Positions 25,320-35,368 of a stretch of 64,000 bases of DNA are shown piece by piece. Both the position numbers and the translations under genes were made by a program. Below the pieces are notes generated by a model, which worked only from the letters and a program-made list of their open reading frames with translations, ran no database searches and was not told where the DNA came from. Location of the stretch: positions 1 through 64,000 of the forward strand of contig JAEYJO010000010.1 of the NCBI GenBank assembly GCA_023408815.1, given 5' to 3'. Within the stretch, counting starts at the first letter, position 1. Every line of letters begins with the position of its first letter. This DNA comes from Bacillota bacterium (GTDB lineage: Bacteria > Bacillota > Clostridia > Lachnospirales > Lachnospiraceae).

Positions 25320-27235
25320 AGAATACCTCCATCCTCATGCATCCACACTCTCATCTGACTCAAGCCTCTGTTTCCCCATGCGTAATAAGGAATCGCCGTC
25401 AGCATTTCCTCGCCTCTTTTGAACTCCCCTTCAAAATACAAAGCATCATTTGCATAAATGCGGCTTCCCTGTACTTTAAGGGGGATGATTCCTCCCAGCA
25501 GGTTCTCCTGATAATCCTCCGCCTTCATAGAGCCTTTTTCTAAAATATGCAGCTCCTGAAGCCTTTCTCCGTTATCTGCGCCTTCAAAGCAATAGACAAT
25601 GGGACCTCTTTGCAGCGCCGCACAGCCGATGTTCGATCTGACTGCCGTGTTTGCATGTATTTTTCTTATTCTCATATCGAAGGTAAAAGAAAGCTTATCC
25701 GACTCGTTCCATTCCCTGCATATGAAGCAGTAGCCTTTGTTTACTTTGTATTTATCCGTTATGTCCCGTCCATTTAACGACAACTTATAGTCTTCGGCAT
25801 AAGAGGGAATGTGTACGGCAAGAGTGAATTCCTTCTTTCCCCCCGAAGGCACGATTTCGTAAGAGACGGCTCCGTTCCATGGGAATTCAGACACGGTTCG
25901 TATCCTGGCATTATCCAACTGCGCGGTCCCTCCTATATGCAGATCGGAATAAATGATTCCCTCTTCTTCTCTCCACATATAATTGCCAAGGGATGCAAGC
26001 AGTCTCGCCACATTGGGAGGGCAGCATGCGCACTGATACCAGCCGGGTCTTAGCGGCAACACATGCTTATAGCCAAAGAGCTCTCCAGACACGCCGGGAT
26101 TTACCTCCAGCGGATTAACGTAGAAAAATCTTTTTCCATCCAGCTGCATGCCGCTAAGCACTCCATTATACAAGGCTCGTTCCATAATATCCGCGTATTG
26201 TCCGTCCCCTGTTATACCGAGCATCTTTCCCGCCCAGAAAATAAGTCCTACGGATGCACAGGTTTCTGCATAAACGGAATCATTGGGCAAGTCATAATCT
26301 ATGGTAAAGGCTTCCCCCTCTGCGTTTGAGCCTATTCCGCCGGTAATGTACATTCTCTTATTTACACAGTTTTCCCATATGGCTTCACACGCCTTAAGCA
26401 GCTCTTCGTCCCCTGTCTCGCCAGCAATATCGGCCATGGCAGTATACATATATACAGCTCTTACACTATGCCCCTCCGCCGTTTTCTGCTCCCTTACCGG
26501 CGCGAAGCTCTGGTTGTATTTCATGTTGTAGGGGTCCATGATTTCATGCTTCCAGCCGCGCTTTAACGTTTCCTCAATAAAAAATTGCGGGTTCTTTCCT
26601 CTTTCATCGATAAAATGCTGTGCCAGTCTTAAATATTTACCCTCGCCGGTCACATGATACATGCACATCAGGCCGATTTCCACCTCCTGATGTCCGGGAA
26701 TTCCTTCTCTTTTTTCTATAAGGAAGCGATTCTCTATATGGTCCGCCATCCGTTCCATCACCCGCAGGAGCTTATCCTTTCCAGTGGCCTGGTAATAGGC
26801 TGACGCTGCCTCCATCATATGCCCCGCACAGTATAATTCGTGGCATTCATGAAGATTCGTCCAGCGCTTCTCAGGCTCTTTTATGGTAAAATAGGTATTC
26901 AGATAGCCGTCCGGCTGCTGCGCCTTTTCAATAATATCTATGATATCATCCGCTCTTTTTTCCAAGTCCTCATCAGGCTTTATACATAAGGAGTAGGCTG
27001 TTGCCTCCAGCCACTTTGCCACATCGCTGTCCTGAAACACCATTCCATAGAACTCACCGTCCTCCAGACCTGCGGCTATACGGAAATTAGCAAATGCATG
27101 GCTTTTTTCCACACCCTCCACTTTATCGTCTAAAATGGCTTCCTGATAGGGAATAACAATGTCCGTAATGAGGCTTTGCCGCTTCGACCAAAAATTATCC
27201 TCAATATGGATTTTTTTTAAATCTATTTTATTCAT
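25316..27235 (-). CDS. Glycoside hydrolase family 127, beta-L-arabinofuranosidase
   Basis: A 639-residue protein matching HypBA1-type beta-L-arabinofuranosidases. The zinc-thiolate site is complete: E324 and C326 in VYAETCAS and C404-C405 in WYQCACCPPN, in the same order and spacing as E338, C340, C417 and C418 of the Bifidobacterium enzyme, with C404 as nucleophile. It has no signal peptide. The ATG at 27235 overlaps the end of the chemoreceptor frame by eight bases; an in-frame upstream start at 27277 is less likely because the family begins at about this point. It releases L-arabinose from beta-arabinooligosaccharides of plant hydroxyproline-rich proteins, which marks the operon's diet. 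Confidence 0.92.
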   Translation of the reverse strand: MNKIDLKKIHIEDNFWSKRQSLITDIVIPYQEAILDDKVEGVEKSHAFANFRIAAGLEDGEFYGMVFQDSDVAKWLEATAYSLCIKPDEDLEKRADDIIDIIEKAQQPDGYLNTYFTIKEPEKRWTNLHECHELYCAGHMMEAASAYYQATGKDKLLRVMERMADHIENRFLIEKREGIPGHQEVEIGLMCMYHVTGEGKYLRLAQHFIDERGKNPQFFIEETLKRGWKHEIMDPYNMKYNQSFAPVREQKTAEGHSVRAVYMYTAMADIAGETGDEELLKACEAIWENCVNKRMYITGGIGSNAEGEAFTIDYDLPNDSVYAETCASVGLIFWAGKMLGITGDGQYADIMERALYNGVLSGMQLDGKRFFYVNPLEVNPGVSGELFGYKHVLPLRPGWYQCACCPPNVARLLASLGNYMWREEEGIIYSDLHIGGTAQLDNARIRTVSEFPWNGAVSYEIVPSGGKKEFTLAVHIPSYAEDYKLSLNGRDITDKYKVNKGYCFICREWNESDKLSFTFDMRIRKIHANTAVRSNIGCAALQRGPIVYCFEGADNGERLQELHILEKGSMKAEDYQENLLGGIIPLKVQGSRIYANDALYFEGEFKRGEEMLTAIPYYAWGNRGLSQMRVWMHEDGGIL

Positions 27236-29052
27236 CTTCTTTCTTTCCATTTTGATAATTATTCTCCTTTTCATCAACTCTAAATTGATTCAGTGCCCTG
27301 CCCAGCTCCTCCATATTCAATTTCAGAATTGAAACGACACCGGCCAGATTACCGCTCAGCACTTTTTGCTGGTTTACCTGCTCCATTACCCTATCCGAAT
27401 ACAAAATGTTCTCCTCGGAAACTTCCGATATTTCACGAACTGCCTCTAGTGCTTCCTTCCTCTGTCTGTCCATTTCCGATACACTGTCCGCGATATGATC
27501 CAGAATGATCGTCAGGCCATCCACCTGCTCCCGCATCGCATAGAAGGTTCCGGTAGTTAGCTCCGCTTTTTCCTTTTGGACCTCTACCGCCTTCTTTGTT
27601 TCATGAACCGCACTTTCAGTCCTGGCTACCTGTTGCTCTATTTCCTTAATAATTTTGCGGATTTCCTCCGCTGCCTGCGAAGAGCCGTCAGCAAGCTTCC
27701 GAATTTCTCCTGCTACTACGGCGAAACCTTTTCCTGCTTCTCCTACTCTTGCTGCCTCTATCGAGGCATTCAGTGACAGAAGGTTGGTGTTGTCAGCCAT
27801 TTCATTTATTATTTCTAAAAAGCTTTCGATATTTGCTGACTGTTTCTTTAATTGCAGCATGTACTTCACGGCAGTATCCGACACCTCTTCTACGTCTCTG
27901 GCATTTTCCTGAAGCTCTGTCATCGTTATTTCCATACCGGATATAAACTCGTCGGTTTTATCCGCCGCCGTTTTTATTTTCCCTGCGCTTTCATTTACAA
28001 GCCCGATCTGCTCCGAAAGGTACTCCATTTTTTCCCGGCATCTTTCAAGCTCTGTTGCCTGCTTGGATATTCCCTGATTAATATCTTTTACCACGTATGT
28101 AATAGACACAGCCGTTTCCTGCACATCTGCAGAGGATGCTTTCAGACTTTCCATGGAGTCTTCAATAGCGCCGTCGCAGTTCTTGACCTGAATAAGCATT
28201 TTCTTCGTCTTTTCAATCATTCGGCTCATATGTCCGGACAAAACGTTTATTTCTTTCAGGTAAAAGCTTTTCTCCTTTACCAAAAGATTACCCTCGGAAA
28301 CCTCCCCCGTTGATTTTCCGGAAAAAATCTTCCTCCATAAAGGCTATCCCACCATCCTGTCCTCCCGCTATTTCCCGTCCGTCAGCGGTGATGAAAGAGG
28401 TCCTGCTTCCTTCGCCGAAGTCCAATTCCTTCAAAAGCTGTACTAGCTCATCCTTTCCGATATCCACTACGACAACTGCATTATTTCCCATGTTTTTTTG
28501 CATATAAGACAGCGCATAATCGTCTTCCCCGATAGCAAGCTTCTCATCAATCAACGTATGTTCGCCCGCCCAACTGCTTTTTCCCGCAATGCTTTCTTCC
28601 AGTTCTTCGAAAAATCCGGTCTGAATGACGGAAGCTGAGGTAACGGTCTGCAGCTTGTAAGAAGGAATCAAGTGAATACCGGAAATAAATTTGTTCGCTT
28701 TTTCCTTAGCGAGCACATTGGTTTTTACCGCGCTTAGCTGTTTATTTTTTTCCAGCGTATCGGAAGACATTTCCCTTATATAATTTACCGTATTATCATC
28801 TACAAGAAGCTGAACGCATTCAGACTGGACCCCCGTAAATACGTAATCCAGATATTGCAGCGTCATTTTCATCGTATTTTTCATGGATTCCTCGCATACG
28901 GCTACAATTTCCTCCGAGGCTCTTTGATAAGCGAAGGTCCCGACTATGATGACACATATGACCGGAATAGAAAAACCGGTAATTAAGAGTCCTCTTATGC
29001 CGGTCGTTAATTTTCGCTTTTTCTTTTTCCCTTCGTGAATTTCTTTTTTCAT
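27228..29052 (-). pseudogene. Broken chemoreceptor gene: sensor and signalling halves out of frame
   Basis: The upstream half (29052 to 28288, 254 codons) encodes TM1 (about residues 23-45) and part of an extracellular sensor, and ends ...FFRKINGGGFRG. The downstream half (about 28320 to 27228) encodes the second HAMP helix and the signalling domain with tip NTNLLSLNASIEAARVGEAG. The halves are in different frames. No second membrane helix and no first HAMP helix are encoded at the junction, so a deletion of some hundreds of bases that also shifted the frame explains it better than one indel. A TTG at 28283 could start a soluble signalling fragment. The gene sits between the permease and GH127 genes, mirroring the intact chemoreceptor of the lyxose-type operon. 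Confidence 0.82.
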
Positions 29053-29071
29053 ATTTTTATCCTTTAATATC

Positions 29072-29920
29072 TTAGCCTTTTACCGCTCCGCTCGTCATGC
29101 CGCTGATTATATATTTCTGCATTAAAATGAATATAAGCGCTACCGGAATAATCGTTACCACGGCAAATGCTGTCAAATAGCTCCATTTTGTTCCATATTG
29201 TCCCATGAAATTAAAAATTCCCGCTGTAATCGGACGCTTCTCCTGATCCAGAATAAATGTCATACCATAGGCCAGGTCTCCCCACGCATAAAGGAAGGAA
29301 AAAATGCCACAAACCACCACGCCCGGCTTCGTAATGGGAATCAACACCCTGAGAAATGCCGTGAACCGATTGCAGCCGTCGATATAAGCCGCCTCCTCCA
29401 GCTCCTTTGGTATGGATGCAAAATAGTTCTTAAGGATCAATACCGAAAAAGGAATTCCTATGGTTGCATCCGCTAAGACAGTAGAGAAAAATGTATTGTA
29501 TAAATGCATATTCTTGAACATAATAAATAGCGGCGTAAGGAGTACAGATACAGGAAGCATCTGCGTCACGAGAAATATGAGGAGGATTCCTCTTTTCCCT
29601 GCAAACGCATACCGGGCGATGCCGTAAGATGCCGGTACCGCCAGCACCACCGCTATCACCATTGCGGATAAGGAAATAATCATGCTGTTTCCAAAGGAAT
29701 GAAACATATTAAAATCCCCGCTGTCAAACTGTACCATATAAGAATTCAGATTTAGCACCTCAGGCCAAAAGGTCGGAGGAATCTGAAAGATTTCCTTCTC
29801 CGTTTTCAACGATGTAGCCAATATCCAATACAGCGGGAACAAAAGGACACACAAGACCAGTATGGAAACAATGCAATATATGACATTTTTACTCTTCGAT
29901 AATTTCATTTCTGCTCCCAT
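29072..29920 (-). CDS. Carbohydrate ABC permease, MalG type
   Basis: A 282-residue permease with six membrane helices, the first at about residues 14-34 (cytoplasmic N-terminus). The EAA loop reads EEAAYIDGCNRFTAFLRVLIPITKPG, with the conserved G and P that contact the ATPase. Its start overlaps the MalF-type gene by one base. No ATPase gene is present in the operon, so a shared MsmK-type ATPase encoded elsewhere would drive the complex (family knowledge). Confidence 0.92.
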   Translation of the reverse strand: MGAEMKLSKSKNVIYCIVSILVLCVLLFPLYWILATSLKTEKEIFQIPPTFWPEVLNLNSYMVQFDSGDFNMFHSFGNSMIISLSAMVIAVVLAVPASYGIARYAFAGKRGILLIFLVTQMLPVSVLLTPLFIMFKNMHLYNTFFSTVLADATIGIPFSVLILKNYFASIPKELEEAAYIDGCNRFTAFLRVLIPITKPGVVVCGIFSFLYAWGDLAYGMTFILDQEKRPITAGIFNFMGQYGTKWSYLTAFAVVTIIPVALIFILMQKYIISGMTSGAVKG

Positions 29921-30822
29921 TACGCTTCCTCCTCCGTATACACATATTTTAAGTACGCCAGACTTACCAGAAATAAAATAACAAACAGTATATTGGCTAC
30001 CGCTGCCCCCTTGCTGTATTTAAACATTTCAAAGGACAGTTTATAAGAATAGGTGGACAGAACCTGTGTAGAATTCACCGGTCCGCCGCTGGTCATAACA
30101 TATATCAGGTCATAGACCTTAAAGGTATAAATAAATCCGAGAATCAGCACGGATTCAATAGTCGGCTTTAACAAAGGAACCGTTATCCTCCAGAATGACT
30201 GAAGCTTGTTAGCACCGTCGATGGACGCACTTTCATACAGTTCTGCAGGGATAATGGTAAGCCCCGTCGCAATTAAAATCATATTAAAAGGAATACCGAT
30301 CCATATATTTGCAAAAATTACGGCAGGCATCGCCGTAGTCGTACTGGTCAGCCATTCCACATTTTCTCTGATAAGTCCTATACTTTTTAAAAAGTAATTG
30401 ATGATTCCCACATCGGTTCCAAACATAAACTTGAAAATAAGGCCCGTAATCGTGATCGGTATCATCCACGGCATCATTAAAAGACCCCGCACGGGCTTGG
30501 AAAAAGCAAATTTTTTGTTAAAAAATAATGCCAGAGCAAATCCGATAATAAACTGGAATACTAAACACGAAACAGTAAATACGAGCGTGTTCCACAGCGA
30601 TGCCGTCAGCACATTATCCTGCGTAAAAAGGTCGATATAATTTTGGAATCCTATAAAATCTCTTATCCCGTTCTTAAGATTCCTGGCGGTCACATCCTGA
30701 AAGCTCAGGACAAAATTATATGCAATAGGATAGCCTACAAAAGCGAGCATATATGCCAGCGCTGGAAGCACGAAAAAAATACCTGCATTATCGTATTTAA
30801 AGAATTTTTTTATATTTTTCAT
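29920..30822 (-). CDS. Carbohydrate ABC permease, MalF type
   Basis: A 300-residue permease with six membrane helices and the EAA loop YESASIDGANKLQSFWRITVPLLKP. The ATG at 30822 is chosen because GGAGG stands seven bases before it; the frame extends upstream to 30846 without support. It pairs with the MalG-type permease directly downstream. A strong terminator lies between the binding-protein gene and this gene, so permease expression depends on read-through. Confidence 0.92.
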   Translation of the reverse strand: MKNIKKFFKYDNAGIFFVLPALAYMLAFVGYPIAYNFVLSFQDVTARNLKNGIRDFIGFQNYIDLFTQDNVLTASLWNTLVFTVSCLVFQFIIGFALALFFNKKFAFSKPVRGLLMMPWMIPITITGLIFKFMFGTDVGIINYFLKSIGLIRENVEWLTSTTTAMPAVIFANIWIGIPFNMILIATGLTIIPAELYESASIDGANKLQSFWRITVPLLKPTIESVLILGFIYTFKVYDLIYVMTSGGPVNSTQVLSTYSYKLSFEMFKYSKGAAVANILFVILFLVSLAYLKYVYTEEEA

Positions 30823-30844
30823 TACATTTCCTCCATTTTTGGAC

Positions 30845-30887
30845 AAAAAAAGGGCAGGAAATCACATTTTGCTGCTTTTCCTGCCCC
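30845..30887 (-). terminator. Internal terminator between binding protein and permease genes
   Basis: On the minus strand GGGCAGGAAA and TTTCCTGCCC form a perfect 10-bp stem with a 15-base loop, followed by seven T. Being inside the operon, it probably acts as a partial terminator that makes binding protein more abundant than permease. Confidence 0.85.
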
Positions 30888-30897
30888 TTTCAACCTT

Positions 30898-32196
30898 CTA
30901 CTGAGTTATTATCCCATCAATGGTTGTCTGCGCTTTTGCCGCCGCGTCCTCCGGCGTGTTCGCACCGGTCATAACTTCGTTAAACGCCAGAGAAATCGCA
31001 TCCGATATATCCGGCCATTCAGGCAGAGGTCCTCTTGCATAAGCATATTTCATTTCCTCTACGAACGCCTCGTATACCGCATCTCCCTTGAATTGATTTT
31101 CTGCGATCTTAGAGTCGGAAGAAATATATCCCATGGCATTCATCATATACAAGCAATTTTCCTGCGTAGTCGCAAATTTCAGGAAATCGACAGCCCCGTC
31201 TTCATTGCCTCCCGCGATAACCGCATAGTTCTCTCCACCAAGCCCTGATGCCTGCTGTGCGTCCATCGGAATAGGGGCCACGCCCCAGTTCAAATCGGGG
31301 ACTTCTTCTCTCATAGTGGGCACCTGCCACGTTCCATTGATCATCATCGCCAGGTTACCGGAAATGAATTGATTCATCGTATCGCCCTGCGTCCAGTTGA
31401 TCGCCTCTTTTGTCATAGCACCTTCATCTACCATGTTTTTAACAGCTGTAAGAGCCTCGATACCGCCTTCAGAATTCATCTCATAGGAGGATGCTCCCGT
31501 AGACCAGAGCCATGTAAGGAAATTGAAGGTTCCTTCTTCGTTCTGTAAACTGCAGTGTGCAAAGCCGGATACGTTATCCTTGGTGCATGCCTTTGCCGTT
31601 TCCAGCAGCTCATCCCATGTAGTAGGAACCTCACGCCCTGCTGCCTCAAGCATATCTTCATTGTAGTAAAGAAGCAGACAGTTGCTTCCAAAAGGCACTC
31701 CATACAGTCTTCCATCCAGCGTACAGGAATTAACCGGGCCGTCATAATATGTGCTGACATCAAATTTATCCGTAAGGTCCGCGAAGATTCCCATCGAAGC
31801 ATAGGAAGCATGGTCCGGGTTATCCAAAATGACTAAGTCGGGAAGCACATCCGCCGACGCCCCTACTGACAGCTGTTTCTTAAAGTCTGCAAAAGGAACA
31901 TACTTCGCTTCTACTGTTACCGCATCCTAAGAATTGTTGTATTCCTCGATCAAATGATTCAACGCCTCCTGATGTCCTTCTGTTTCCCAATAATACCAAA
32001 TTGTTACGTCCCCTGACGCACCCCCCTGCTCCTGCGAGCTTTCTTCCTGCGCCGTCTCCGCAGCAGTATCTGATGCCGTCTCCGTGTTGGCTGCCGCCGT
32101 ATCTCCAGCGGTTTCCTGCACCGGCGTCTGTCCGCAGCCTGCCAAAAGTGCTGCTGTCATAACTGCTGCCATAATTGTTGAAAATACCCTCTTCAT
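30898..32196 (-). pseudogene. Sugar-binding lipoprotein interrupted by an in-frame TAG
   Basis: The reading frame encodes a 432-codon extracellular solute-binding protein (family 1) with a lipobox LAGC (C21) and a Thr/Ala/Glu-rich linker. A TAG at 31929-31927 follows ...IEEYNNS, and the same frame resumes at once with DAVTVEAKYVPFADFKKQL and runs to the normal end. One C-to-T change (CAG to TAG) would explain it. The upstream 89 residues cannot bind sugar, and an internal start at 31848 would lack a signal peptide. Unless TAG is suppressed or is a sequencing error, the transporter has no cognate binding protein. Confidence 0.85.
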
Positions 32197-32238
32197 AATT
32201 TCACCTTTCCTCCTTCATTTTTTTAGCGAGCTTCCTCA

Positions 32239-32284
32239 CTTGTTTCGGTATCTTCATTATAGTCAGCCTTTTCCGCCGCCGAAA
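32239..32284 (-). promoter_or_regulatory. Activator-dependent promoter and operator candidate before the binding-protein gene
   Basis: On the minus strand a perfect TATAAT (32261-32256) has only a poor -35 (TTTCGG, 32284-32279) at 17 bases, as expected for a YesN-activated promoter. CTTGTTTCGGTA (32239-32250, plus strand) overlaps the expected start site. The same 12 bases recur in the leader of the kinase gene of this operon. Confidence 0.5.
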
Positions 32285-32319
32285 CTCAACAAAACTTTAA
32301 AAGGAGGACTTTCCTAAGA

Positions 32320-33530
32320 TTATTTATGCGTTTTTCTATACTCTGCCGGAAGCTGCCCGATACATTCCTTAAATACTCTGCTGAAATATTTCGCATCCGA
32401 ATATCCCACCCTGTCCGCCACCTCACCAAGCTTCATCCGGCTGCCGATAAGAATGGCCTTCGCCTTCGCAATGCGGTAGTCTCTAGCATAAGCACTGAAT
32501 TTCACTCCTTTTTCCTTGTGAAATAACATTCCCAAATACTCCGGCGTCAGGTTCAATCTGGCGGCGATTTCCTCCAGCGTGATTCCCTGCTGGTAATATT
32601 CGAGAAACATACTTTCCGCCTTTTTCACATTCAGTCCGATGTTACCGTCACCCTCCTGAATGCTGTCACGAAAAAAGGAGAATATTTCCTCCGAGACCTT
32701 TTTCAGTTCCTCCTTATTCACGGAGCTCATAATTTTCTCCAATATTTTTTTCTGCTCCAGCTTTTCATGGTCCAAAATACCGATTTCCTTGGAGACATTC
32801 ATCATCACCCATAAGAATCTCACGTAGCTTTCCTTGATTTCCTTCGGCGCATAAATATAATCCGTCCCGAAATACGCATTGAACCGCTCAATGCTCTTGC
32901 CGATTCTTACCTTATCCAAGGCGCAGATGGCCGCCTTTAAATCGTTCTCTATCTCTATCGGATATATACAGACCGCCGTCTGTACCTGCAGAATCTTCGG
33001 ATAGGAGATCATTACCTTATCGCCAAAAGAAATGTTCCACTCCATATATTGCTGTAACTTCTGAAAACTCCCCCGCAGCTCTCCCGCACCGGAGGCGTTG
33101 ATCCAGCCCAGCCCTATATCCGTATTGCCCATGGCAAAAAGCCGCTCGATTTCTCCACTTCCTCAAGCTGAGTCTCCACGTTTTTTACTGCCTGAACAAA
33201 GTCCATAAAAACAAGCGGCTTTACCAGATATTCGCTCACCCCGTACCGGATAGCCTGCTGGGCATAGCTGAATTCTGAATAAGCGCTTAATACGATGACC
33301 TTGCTCTTAACCTTGTTTTCGTACATCCTGGCTACCATCTGCAGGCCGTCCATTACCGGCATCTTTACGTCCGTCACGACTAACTCCGGCCTCTTATCGA
33401 GGATCATCTTAAGCCCTTCCTCACCATTTACTGCCATGCCTACAATCTGATACTCGGGGAACATCTTACTGAACAACTTGCTAATGCCTTCCCTGATTCT
33501 TATTTCATCTTCCACTATTATCACTTTCAT
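32320..33530 (-). pseudogene. YesN-like response regulator split by a one-base frameshift
   Basis: The receiver domain (phospho-acceptor D54 in VVTDVKMP, VKPLVF) is encoded from 33530 and runs out of frame after EEVEK to a stop at 33114. The AraC-domain part (LTPEYLGMLFHKEKGVKFSAYA, VGYSDAKYFSRVFKE) continues in another frame to 32320. Adding one A in the A-run at 33150-33152 joins them as VEKIERLFAMGN, giving a normal regulator of about 403 residues. An ATG at 33132 could in principle start an AraC-only protein. Its start overlaps the kinase gene by 26 bases. Either an inactivating mutation or a sequencing error. Confidence 0.82.
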
Positions 33531-35349
33531 AGGTCAATCTCCATGGAATCAGAATTATAATTTCTGTTCCCTCCTTCAATACACTTCTTATCTTCACATG
33601 AGCTTCTTCCCCATAATACATGAACAGCCTGGTAAAGGCGTTGGCTATGCCGATATCTCCGTTCTCCTCCATCATATGAAAGGCTCTTTCATTCAGCCTT
33701 TCTACAAAGGAAGACTCCATCCCCTTTCCGTTGTCGCCTATCATAATCTGCAGGTATTCATCTTCCTTAGCCATTCGGATCGTTAACAGATTTTCTCCGC
33801 TTCTGCCCTCGAAACCATGAATGATGGAATTCTCGATAAAAGGCTGTAATAAGAGCTTATGCACCCTGCACTCCATGACCTGCGTATCGATGTCCATGGT
33901 ACAGCGGAAGGTATTTTTCAGCCTCGTTTGCTGCAGATAAATATAATTTTTCAGCCAGCTGAGCTCTTCCCGCACTTCCACCGTGGCATTGCTGTTTTTT
34001 ATGGCATACCGCAGTATGGAAGCAAGCGTGTTAATCGCGTTGCTTATCTCGAATTCATCCTTGTCGATGGCCATCCAGTTAATCGTATCCAGCGTGTTGT
34101 ACAGAAAATGAGGATTGATCTGGGCTTCTAGGGCAGTAATCTCCGCCAGCCGCTGCCGTTCTCCCGCTTCCTTTTCCTTTTTCAGCGCCGTATCCAGTTT
34201 CTCCAGCATATCGTTAAACTGTATCGCGATGAACTCTACCTCCAGGGGCATCTGCTTATCCACTTCTACTCTGGTCCTGAGATTACCGGAACTTACTGTC
34301 TCCATGGACCTCACAACCTTCTGCACCGACTCAGCCAGCTGCCTCGACAACAGCAGCGTCAAGATTACTACCATCCCCAGACAGAGCAGGCAGGCCGCGA
34401 TATTGATCCTCTGCTGGTTCGTTATCCCCATCATGGTCTCTTTCTGATTCACCGCGTTGACAACATCCCACCCCAAATCCTCATTTTCATATACATACAG
34501 CGCGGTATACTTATCCTCAAAAAGATTTTCACTATATATGAAATTCAGATAATCTTCCTTCTTCTCCTGCGATGTGCGCCCGGCGTCCGTAATCTTTCTC
34601 ATAAGTCTTGTGCTGTCGGGATATGAAATGATCCTGCCTTTTTTATCCACTATAAAATTGAAATTATCGAAGCTTAGCTTGTCTTCGCCCTTCGTCAGGC
34701 AGACTTTCTTTAGCAGCTCCTCATCTATGCTGACGATGACTACGCCGTTTCGCTTGTCCAGGTCTTTGTAATCGATGATTCTATGGGAAATGTGAAACAG
34801 GTAATAATCCTCATTGGCAAAGCTCACCGCATATTCTGTGGGAAAAATATGTGTCTTGTTATCCGCCGATATGTAATCATAAAGCTCTTCCTGCTCCATG
34901 CTGAAATTCTTTATCCAGGAGTCTTCATTCGTATATGCGGTTAATTGGTGGTAGGTAACGAGCTTGTTTTCTGAAGTGATTATGGTAATGGCCCTAATAT
35001 AATCTTTCGTATTGATGAGACCATTCAGTATTCTTCTAAGCTGATTTCTTGTAACGGATTCATCCTCCCCGTTATTGAGCTTATCGATCAACTTTACCAC
35101 ATCGTCGTTAGTATAAATCTGATAAAGCAGGTCTTCATATGATTCCATCCATATTTCCAGACTATTGCCGGTTTGTTCCAGATTGTTGAGCGTCAGCTCC
35201 TCCATATTCTTTTTTAAGGTGTTGGAAGTATTGTAGTAAGAATAAACGCTAAGTACCAAAAGCGGAATGACAGACGCAACAAGAAACAAGCATATCAGTT
35301 TGGTCTGGAGGCTTGTCTTGTTACCGGTTGAATTTTTTACTATTTTCAT
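33505..35349 (-). CDS. YesM-family sensor histidine kinase with Cache sensor
   Basis: A 614-residue kinase: TM1 at about residues 17-38, a large extracellular Cache-like domain, TM2 near residues 312-332, a HAMP domain, the His_kinase block INPHFLYNTLDTINW and a HATPase domain (QPFIENSIIHGFEG, GDNGKGMESSF). It is the first gene of the arabinoside operon and is cotranscribed with the split response regulator. In contrast to the two kinases encoded beside degenerate ATPases, this one has a full extracellular sensor, so it probably reads a ligand directly or through a binding protein. A 61-base stretch of it (35138-35198) is duplicated at 51790. Confidence 0.92.
   Translation of the reverse strand: MKIVKNSTGNKTSLQTKLICLFLVASVIPLLVLSVYSYYNTSNTLKKNMEELTLNNLEQTGNSLEIWMESYEDLLYQIYTNDDVVKLIDKLNNGEDESVTRNQLRRILNGLINTKDYIRAITIITSENKLVTYHQLTAYTNEDSWIKNFSMEQEELYDYISADNKTHIFPTEYAVSFANEDYYLFHISHRIIDYKDLDKRNGVVIVSIDEELLKKVCLTKGEDKLSFDNFNFIVDKKGRIISYPDSTRLMRKITDAGRTSQEKKEDYLNFIYSENLFEDKYTALYVYENEDLGWDVVNAVNQKETMMGITNQQRINIAACLLCLGMVVILTLLLSRQLAESVQKVVRSMETVSSGNLRTRVEVDKQMPLEVEFIAIQFNDMLEKLDTALKKEKEAGERQRLAEITALEAQINPHFLYNTLDTINWMAIDKDEFEISNAINTLASILRYAIKNSNATVEVREELSWLKNYIYLQQTRLKNTFRCTMDIDTQVMECRVHKLLLQPFIENSIIHGFEGRSGENLLTIRMAKEDEYLQIMIGDNGKGMESSFVERLNERAFHMMEENGDIGIANAFTRLFMYYGEEAHVKIRSVLKEGTEIIILIPWRLTYESDNSGR
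35138..35198. repeat. Source copy of a 61-base duplicated segment inside the kinase gene
   Basis: This stretch of the kinase coding sequence (extracellular domain) recurs at 51790-51850 with one mismatch. Confidence 0.9.
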
Positions 35350-35368
35350 AAAATCTGTCCTTTCATAC

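Noticed and set aside
28288..28330. Programmed frameshift in the T-run of the split chemoreceptor gene
   Set aside because: Shifting the frame would join the halves but still leave no second membrane helix and half a HAMP domain, so the gene is better explained by a deletion.
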